Source of the DNA: Palaemon carinicauda
Lineage: Eukaryota; Arthropoda; Malacostraca; Decapoda; Palaemonidae
Assembly (NCBI RefSeq): GCF_036898095.1
Contig: NC_090729.1
Span: 63,448,132-63,512,131 of the forward strand
Direction of reading: 5' to 3'
Length of the DNA stretch: 64,000 nt
Part shown: piece by piece, positions 56,900-64,000 of the stretch
How positions within the stretch are numbered: the stretch's first letter is position 1
How the letters are laid out: each line of letters begins with the position of its first letter
Position numbers and translations under genes: made by a program
Notes under the pieces: generated by a model
The model's input: the letters and a program-made list of their open reading frames with translations, nothing else
What the model was told of the DNA's origin: nothing
Database searches by the model: none

Positions 56900-58410
56900 A
56901 ACCAGCTGCAATTCTTCCACTCCCCCAAGAGAACGCAGAAAGGATAGTGACAGCCTTTGCAAGCAGAACAGGATCAACTAACCTCTCCCCTGAAACCAGA
57001 ATGCTTCAGGAGCAACTGGCACCAGCTAGGTAGGAGGAGATCAACATAGCATGTCAACTGCAGGATGACACACACACCCCGTATACAATTGAGGAACTGA
57101 GAGCAGCGAACAGAACGGGCAATGACACTGCACCAGAAGCAAACAGAATAACCTACACCATGATCAGATAGGTCCAACAGGCGAAACCGCATTCCTGAGG
57201 TTATTGAACAAGACACACCTTGAGCACGCAAGGCCCCAGACGTGGAGGCAACAGGACAGTCAGCCGATCCCCAAGCTAAAGGATCCAGAAAACCCGGGAC
57301 CAATAGCTGTAGTATCATGCATGGAAAGGAAAAAAACTGTAGAAAAAAAACTGTACTAAACAGGATGAAGTAAAAAATTGGTTCCCTGCATAAACAGCTA
57401 TATGCATATCAGAAAGGCATTGGAACCACTGAATGTATTACAAATGTTCTCAGCTGTATAAACCAGGAGAAGGTAACTATAGTCTTCATAGAATTTGAGA
57501 AAGCCTCCGAGCTAGCCAGCCCAGCAGCAATGCTGTAATTGGTGGCCAGTAAATGAGTAAAAGGTCATCTACAAGCATGAACAAAGAACTATGAGCTAGG
57601 AAGACAGGCCCGAGTCAAATTCCAAGGAGCGATATCAGCCTTTCATGACTTGGAGAATGTAACTCCACAGGGAGGAATTCCTTTTCAACATCCTTATGGA
57701 AAACATATCCTCTCTCCAACTCCCTGAATTAGTGGAGATATTCATCTATGTGGATGATTTATGTGTAATACCACCAGGGTCAGTCAGATTGGTAAAAATT
57801 CAGAGTGCACTGAATGACATCAACCAAAACTTAAACGAGCCAGGACTAAAATTAAACATAGGCAAAACAATGGCTATGACAATAAAGGCCAAAATCTCTT
57901 AACACCACTCACAATAGGAATGGAACCCCTAGAGTGGGTGGATAGCTACACATACCTAGGAGTTTTCATAGACAGACAACTTACCTTTAAGGAGGAAATC
58001 AAGAATCTCAAGGAAAGAGCAAATGAAAGACTGGCAGTCATGAGATACATGTCAAAGCTAAACGACGGAGCAAATGAACACATTCAAAAGAGTTACTATT
58101 TAGCCCACTCCAGAACTCTAGTGGACTGTGCTGCTCCCACCCTAACAAGCCTGACAGACAACCAAAAAGCCAGTGTAGAGGTAATTCAAAACAATGCCAT
58201 GAGACTCATGCTAGGAGTACCTACGTGGACAAGGCTCTGCAACATGAGGCTGGAAACCGACCTGCCATCTATAGAAGACAGGAATGTAGAGAAAAATGTG
58301 TCCGCAATAGCAAAAATGTTCATCTCTGACAAAAAAAAAAAAAAAAGGAAGAGAGGAGCTCACAAAGCACACAGCACATCCCACCGTGGGGTGCATAACT
58401 ATACCTGATC
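56900..58410 (+). pseudogene. Nimb-type LINE ORF2 fragment (RT)
   Basis: Frames along the plus strand encode RT blocks that parallel the intact ORF2 at 27471-31190: a QLYAYQKGIGTTECIT-like block near 57400, VFIEFEKASELASPAAML near 57485, LENVTPQGGIP near 57650, EIFIYVDDLCVIP near 57740 (YVDD active site), and SYTYLGVFIDRQLTF and VIQNNAMRLMLGVPTWTRL near 57945-58230. Frequent stops and shifts inactivate it. It ends at an A run near 58330. Endonuclease and RNase H are absent. Confidence 0.8.
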
Positions 58411-59742
58411 CCATTTGGGAGTGCTCATCTTTACTTCCTCAAATTCGGGAGTGATTTTCTTCATTAGTCAGTTGTGGGGAGCTTATCTTTACTTGATCCA
58501 AAAATATTGTCCTCTATCCTTCCTCCTCTTGTAAATCCTGCTTGGCAATCATTATCTTCATCATCAACTCCTAAGTGATTTTCTACTTCCTCTTTCACCA
58601 TCATCATATTCTTTTCTTTTCAATTATCTCTTTGCTGACATCCTCCACACAACTAGTTTTTCTTTTTCGTCCAACTCGTTTGGGTAAATTTTCGGTAAGA
58701 TTTCAGAACATGTTTTGCTTTTTTCCTAATGCCATGTAGGGCAGGAAAAAGCTCCATCATCTGTGCAGACACTTGTAAAACTTCTTATGTGACTAAATGA
58801 TTTTATCATTACTAAAGTCAACTCACTCTCAAGTGCTATTTTGATGATGCCATTGAAATACTGAACAGGAATTTATGTTAATCTAGACAATATTGCTGAA
58901 GGCGGTGGATTGAACCAGGAATGTATTATAAGAGAGTCATGATATGAATTTTCACTTTCAAAGCAAAGCAAAAAAACTTATACTGTAAATCCAATTACTC
59001 TCTTCATTATCTCAGGTATAACTGTCCCGTAACAAGATGATTATATTACGAACACATAAACCCTCAAATAAAAGGTTTGCATTTTAAATATGTCAAACTA
59101 TAAGTTTTCAGATGTTCGTTTATCAAAGTAACCTAAAGAAAACAAAAGCTAGAAATGGACGACTTGACCAACCAGGGCTTTGCTTTTCTCTTCTCACGAG
59201 GACCAGGAGTTTTAAGGAAAAAGAAAATAAAGATAATTAAGATTACGGAGCTCCTCGTAAATAAAGAATGAGATAAATCAAGATTGAAGATTGAACCAGT
59301 CAGATAGTATATAGTTAAATCAATAAAAAAAAAAAATTAGATAATCCTGGATGCCTCATTGCTTTAATTGCTCTACAATTCTGAACTATTCCAAATTTTT
59401 CTTGATGATAAAAAAAAAAGTTAGAAGTAATAATCCAATTACAAAATCTTTGAAAAAAAAATACTTTTTAATCAAATTTTAAAGAAAAAAATTGCATTTT
59501 AGTAGTTTTGAGTTTTTCTTCTTTTTATATTCGTTTTTAGCATAAATGGTTACAAATGATCAATATAGTGTCCATACTTTCATGGGATCTTTTGGCCCGT
59601 GCCAACAACAAGTGTTGTCTTTAATACCCCAACAAAGGAAGAAAGCAGTGTTCGCTTAGACTCGGTGCCGACAACTACTCTGGATTATGTGCATCGTAAC
59701 CTCCCGAAATTTTCACTGTGATTCCCGTAGAGTTCAACCACG
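58411..59742. other. Unassigned A/T-rich region
   Basis: No gene or repeat family recognised, apart from short A runs near 59324 and 59410. The last part presumably includes the 5' untranslated region of the next LINE element. Confidence 0.5.
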
Positions 59743-61407
59743 ATGTCCATTCGGTATCTGGGAGAACATGGATGGTATTTTTACCCTAAGGAAAACAGAC
59801 ATTGTGATGGTTATATAACCTGTACTTGTGATCTCTGTGATGCCTATAGGGAGCAACGTGAATTCATTTTCAAGAAATTGAAAAGACATAACTACACTGT
59901 AAATCCAGTAGTGACTTACCACAATCTCTTCTGTTCCTGTGAGGGATGTAAAGATCTCTCTGACCAGCTTCAAAAGTGTAATAAGGAAATAATCCTTATG
60001 CAAAAGAACAAGAAAAAGAAGACTTCTATAGACTCTTCACCAGTGCCAGAACCAGCCCCAGCATCGCCACTTGTGACTCCAAGGACTGAGAGCACAGACT
60101 CGTCCTTGTCTGTCCCTACAACTCCTCAGCAATTAGGTGCAACAGCAGTCATCCCTCCTACCAACGAGCCTGAGTCCTCCAACGCCATGGAGACCGAACA
60201 AGGGGCCCACTCCACCGACTGCAACTGCACAGATTGCCTCCAGACACTTCTGCAAGAAGCCACTGTTATACAAGAGAACATCCCAGCTACACAGCCAAAG
60301 AAACCTCTGCCAAAGTTTCGACTTTCACAGGCAAACCACGAGCTCTCTTATGCCTCTGTTGCTGCCATGGCTGCCAAACCTGGCATGCAACTCACTGCAA
60401 GACCTAATAGGAAAGGTGATCTTATCATCTATCCCAAGGACATTGAGACAGCCAGATTCCTTCAGGAAGACTCCACCTTAACACTGCTGGATCCTGCTTT
60501 TATCAGGAAGAAGGCAGTCATTACTAAGTATCCTGTGACGATGCCTATCTCCATTGTAACCTCGTGCAGCAATATTGACTGTGCTGTTCGCTGCACAAGC
60601 AAGGATGACGTTCCTGTTCAACGCCTAATAGCCACCTTTATAGGTCCAGTTCCTTCCAAACTGAACTTAGGAGTCTGGGGTGCTTTCCCCATCGAGGAAT
60701 ACACACCTGAGCCCCTTCGATGTTACAGATCCCAACGCTTTGGACATCATAAAGAAGAATGCAGAGGCCCCATTATTTGCGGTATCTGCAGCCAGCGACA
60801 TAGCACAGAAGTGTGCATAAAGGCCCATAAAGAAGGACGACAAACCACATCCAAGTGCCCCAATTGTTCCAAGCCACACCATGCTTGGAATAAGCGCTGC
60901 CCAGAGCGTCTCAAGAGGATAGCAGCTATGAAGAATACATCCTCTTCAAACCAAAACAAACCAGCTCCATCCCAGCCACCTAAAGAACAGAGAACTCCTC
61001 GCCAGAGAAGACCAACTCAGCCAACTCCTGCTCCTACTTCTACATCTACAATAGCTCCTGCATCTACACCTACAACTGCTCCTAAAAAGGACCAGCAACG
61101 ACCTGCAACTGTTCCTAAGAAGGATTAGCACCGACCTGCAACTGCTCCCCAAAGGGACCAACAACGACCTACAACTGTTCCTAAGAAGGATCAGCACCGA
61201 CCTGCAACTGCTCCCCAAAGGGACCAGCAACGACCTTCATCCTCTTCCCCTTCCCAAACCTTGACTCAAGCAATTGAGTCCCTCACCCTGCAAGACCTCA
61301 TACCTATCGCCTTCCAGATCCTTACCAAAGTCCTCTCCCTCTCATCATTCTCCACCTTCCAGCAATTTCTGCAACAATTCCAGTTTCCAGCCACTGAGCA
61401 GAGATAA
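59743..61407 (+). pseudogene. Nimb-type LINE ORF1, unusual Cys-rich N-terminus
   Basis: ATG at 59743 opens 461 codons to a TAG at 61126-61128. The same frame then stays open to 61407, ending in ATEQR. The TAG lies in a tandem repeat in which the matching codon of the next copy is CAG, so it is probably a point mutation. The N-terminus has C-x-C-x2-C motifs at residues 27-32 (CTCDLC), 64-69 (CSCEGC) and 160-165 (CNCTDC). A central block (LSYASVAAMAAKPGM, AFIRKKAVITKYPV, LIATFIGPVPSKLNLGVWGA) parallels the other ORF1. Three knuckle-like units follow; in the first the second Cys is Ser (CYRSQRFGHHKEEC), and the others are CGICSQRHSTEVC and CPNCSKPHHAWNKRC. Confidence 0.8.
61085..61240 (+). repeat. 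In-frame 66-bp coding repeat in ORF1
   Basis: Units of about 66 bases (22 codons) encode alternating RPATAPQRDQQ and RP-T-VPKKDQH modules. Unit length is a multiple of three, so the frame is kept. One unit carries the CAG to TAG change described for ORF1. Confidence 0.75.
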
Positions 61408-62056
61408 TCCTTCCCTGCTTGTAATCCTCTCCTTTCAAATTCCCTAATCCTAAAAGGAGAATAGCTATTACAAGGCTGTCTTCCTTATAAGGAAACAGCT
61501 CTTGTTTTTCCTGTCTCCCACCCTCTTTCCCTGTTAACCCTCCTCTTACCCTATTCTTAGGGGGCCGTTCTCGTGCCAGCTGACCGAGCGCAGCACAGTT
61601 CTGGCCCCCTCCCCCTTTTCCATCACAAGAGCAGGAATAAACTTCTTTGTTTAAACCTACTCCTTTACTCTCCTACTAAAAATTCCTTCACTCCTCTCCC
61701 AGTCTCTTTTACTTACTGGGACTTACTACTATCAATACTTTATCCTCTAACTAAAAACTTTCTTTCGTGGACCTAAAAGGGAGACCCCCTTTTCGGGTTA
61801 CTATCTACCCCTTGTCACGTCTTGTACCATTCCATTCCATTCCATCCTTCATTCATCATCCTTACATATCATTTCCTTTCCCTATCCCTTACCTGACATT
61901 CCTTTTCCTATTTTTACCTAACGTTCCTTTTATTAACATAAATTTTACTCCTTGGAGTATACCATTTACAAACCCAATCCTCTTACGGGCTGCCCAGCGG
62001 CAAGAGCCCGTGTCATGCTATATGCATGGCAATCTACACACACACACACACACACA
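61408..62056 (+). other. LINE 3' untranslated region without ORF2
   Basis: Right after the ORF1 end the sequence is homologous to the 3' untranslated region of the 26271-33100 element: a CCAGCTGACCGAGCGCAGCA block at 61574 (minus-strand partner near 27200-27235) and TTTCGTGGACCTAAAA at 61762 (partner near 26740). ORF2 is missing. The end holds the ACGGGCT/AGCCCGT stem-loop (61985-62011), GGCAATCT and (AC)n. Confidence 0.75.
61985..62011 (+). promoter_or_regulatory. 3'-end stem-loop of LINE derivative
   Basis: ACGGGCT pairs with AGCCCGT around GCCCAGCGGCAAG, in which GCC and GGC can extend the stem. The same stem is at 26312-26337 on the minus strand. Confidence 0.6.
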
Positions 62057-62199
62057 CGGAAGAAAGCAACAGGATTTTATTTTAGTTAGGCAAACGTTAA
62101 AGATTTTGAAAGGGGTGAGTGACAACACAGCCCTTGAAATTTTTCATCACTCTCTTGAGATTCCTCTGCATTGAACCATAATTACTTTGCATGGCAGTA

Positions 62200-62460
62200 A
62201 ATGCAAACTCATAACCCATCTTAAAAGAAATAAATCTTATCCTTCAATGACTTTTATATTTTGAGATATGGTATGATCGTAGAGTATTACACAAAATGTC
62301 CAATGTTAAGGGAAGTAAATGCGAAGTCATAGACATAGCCCATCTTGAATAAAAGAACTAAATCTTATCCTTAAACGACTCTTATATTTCGAGAAGATAT
62401 GGTATGATCGTATGTCCAATGTTAAGGGAAATATATGATGGAGCATATTTTAGTCTTCTG
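62200..62460 (+). repeat. Two-copy tandem repeat, about 125 bp
   Basis: Two consecutive units share AAATCTTATCCTT, GATATGGTATGATCGTA and TGTCCAATGTTAAGGGAA. The second unit lacks the AGAGTATTACACAAAA part. A diverged piece occurs at 36690-36790. Confidence 0.75.
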
Positions 62461-62479
62461 GTTGAGTTTTAAAAGTTAT

Positions 62480-63222
62480 AGATGCAGTATGAGTAAAGAT
62501 CTGGCTGTAGTTATAGTCTTCCTGAATCATTCTAAATGTTTTAGATGTATTCTGAGCAAAGATATGGCAGAAATTTTAGTCTTTGGGAAGAACTATTAAC
62601 GTTATAGATGTATTCTGAGCAATGATCCCGTAATTTTAGTGTTCAGGAAGCGTTTCAGACGTTATAGATGTATTCTGAGCAATGATCCCGTAATTTTAGT
62701 GTTCAGGAAGCGTTTCAGACGTAATAGATGTATTCTTAGCAATGATATGGCTGTTATTTTAGTCTTCTGGAAGTTTTTTAAATGTATTGAAAGCATCCTG
62801 GGCAAAGATCTGTCAGTAATTTTAGTTTTTTGGAAGTGTTTTAAACATTTTAAATGCATTCAGTGTGATCAGCTGCCATTAATTTTAGTCTTCTGGAAGC
62901 GTTTTAAACGTATTAGATACATTCGGAGCAACGATTTAGCTGTAATACTAGTCTTCTGGAAGCGTTTTAAACATTATACATATATTCTAAGCAATAACCT
63001 GTCTGTAGTTTTAGTCTTCTGGAAGCGTTTTAAACGTATTAGATACATTCGGAGCAACGATTTAGCTGTAATACTAGTCTTCTGGAAGCGTTTTAAACAT
63101 TATACCTGTATTCTGAGCAATGACCTGTCTGTAGTTTTATTCTTCTGGAAGCGTTTTAAACGTTATATGTGCATAATGAGAAATTATCTAACTGTAATTT
63201 TAGTCTTCTGGAAGCGTGTTAA
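62480..63222 (+). repeat. 63-bp minisatellite with open frame
   Basis: About twelve units of 60-63 bases built on TTTTAGTCTTCTGGAAGCG, TTTTAAACGT and ATTCTGAGCAATGA. A 126-base higher-order pair repeats (62901 and 63027). Because the period is a multiple of three, a 197-codon frame (62639-63232) stays open and would encode a repeating VILVFWKRFK-type peptide. I treat this frame as a by-product, since nothing else supports coding. Confidence 0.85.
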
Positions 63223-64000
63223 CCCTGGATAGGTACGGTCCTCGGACACCCCTTTAAGGGTATACTCGGACGCGAACGACCCCGACGCCAAAAAAAATTC
63301 TTGAAAAATCAGTTTTTGCAGTAACCTCCTTTTTTCTTTTGCCAAAAAAAACTTCAATGAATGCTTAAAACAACTGTAAAGATAAATACTACTCATCTGC
63401 AGAAAAACTATTTATTATAAATATTTTAAAAAATTAAGTAGAAAAAAAAAAGACCTGACATAAAAATTCATAAAAAAAAGTTTATACATATATACACAAA
63501 TCCTTTTAGGAATTGATTCTTGAATGTTTAGGACACATCTTGATGTATTTTGGATGAAGTCAGACCCATGGAGGTGAAGATCTGAAAGGAGAAAAAAGGG
63601 TAACTTTTTTTTGGCCAAAAAAAATTGTCCAAATTTCATGAATTTTTTTGGGTACCCAAATGAAATAGGAAGTGGCTAATTTTTTTAGGGAATAAACATA
63701 TGTTATCCTAAAATAGAAATATGTAAAAAAATCTTCATTATTTTGTAAATTACATTTATATCAGGGGCCATATCTAAAGGTAATTTTTTGAGTACTTGGA
63801 AATTTCGTAAAAAAATACATATATTTAATATATAATATGATATTTATGCAGGTAAAAATATACCAAAATATCACAAATTCTATAGGGAACAAGAATATAT
63901 ATAGATAGGGCAGCTTACGCTTCGGATATGTCCACAAAATGGCCGCCAACCACACTGACTCAGACTCCCTAATCTGCCACTTGAAATGTAGGAAGGGTAT
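63219..64000. mobile_element. Probable piggyBac-type element end
   Basis: The minisatellite stops abruptly at TTAA followed by CCCTGGATAGGTACGGTCC. TTAA target plus a CCC start is the signature of piggyBac-superfamily ends. A palindromic CCCTTTAAGGG lies 30 bases inside. The rest to the window edge is A/T-rich without a transposase frame, and the other end is outside the window, so this stays tentative. Confidence 0.45.

Overview
The window looks like intergenic DNA from an arthropod, most likely a decapod crustacean (shrimp, prawn or crayfish type). I find no convincing host gene. Nearly everything recognisable is a transposable element or a simple or tandem repeat. The organism call is inference. 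It rests on the mix of Gypsy, BEL, DIRS and I/Nimb-type LINE families, an (ATT)n-headed long dispersed repeat of a type I recall from decapod genomes, short TTAGG pentamers of arthropod telomere type, and very long TA, ATT and G/C microsatellites.

Layout. 1-2060: decayed LINE on the minus strand (endonuclease and zinc-knuckle ORF1). 2461-5115: G/C-rich dispersed minisatellite unit with a P-element/THAP9-like transposase fragment. 6037-6775: (ATT)n-headed dispersed repeat. 6860-11935: decayed Gypsy element, plus strand. 12100-14643: Tigger/pogo DNA transposon. 14700-26150: LTR pair of a second Gypsy element that keeps gag and part of protease but no RT or integrase, with an 8.9-kb DIRS-like tyrosine-recombinase retroelement (15785-24687) inside its gag. 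26271 to about 33100: almost intact Nimb/I-type LINE, minus strand. 34650-38566: CR1/L2-like LINE remnants, with a SGNH-hydrolase ORF split by a 917-bp Mutator-like MITE that has a 9-bp target duplication. 40510-41996: BEL/Pao gag. 43178-54009: Gmr1-like Gypsy element (protease, integrase, then RT/RNase H), minus strand, split by a 5.15-kb element at 45887-51041. 55523-56898: G/C module, TA array and a tandem and inverted array of a tRNA-derived SINE. 56900-58410: Nimb-type RT fragment. 59743-62056: Nimb-type element holding ORF1 and the 3' UTR but no ORF2. 62200-63222: minisatellites. 63219-64000: probable piggyBac-type end.

Most interesting item: the 5.15-kb element inside the Gmr1-like element. 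It has about 0.71-kb terminal inverted repeats and one gene (one frameshift) whose product carries a full set of FEN1/XPG-like nuclease carboxylates and a CXC-type cysteine-rich C-terminus. I see no DDE transposase domain. The closest described relatives I can name are Academ-superfamily DNA transposons, some of which carry XPG nucleases; that link is inference.

The elements do not form a pathway. They record layered insertions: DIRS in Gypsy, nuclease element in Gmr1-like Gypsy, MITE in LINE, piggyBac-like end in a minisatellite, SINE copies in tandem. Only the Nimb ORF2 at 27471-31190 looks close to functional.
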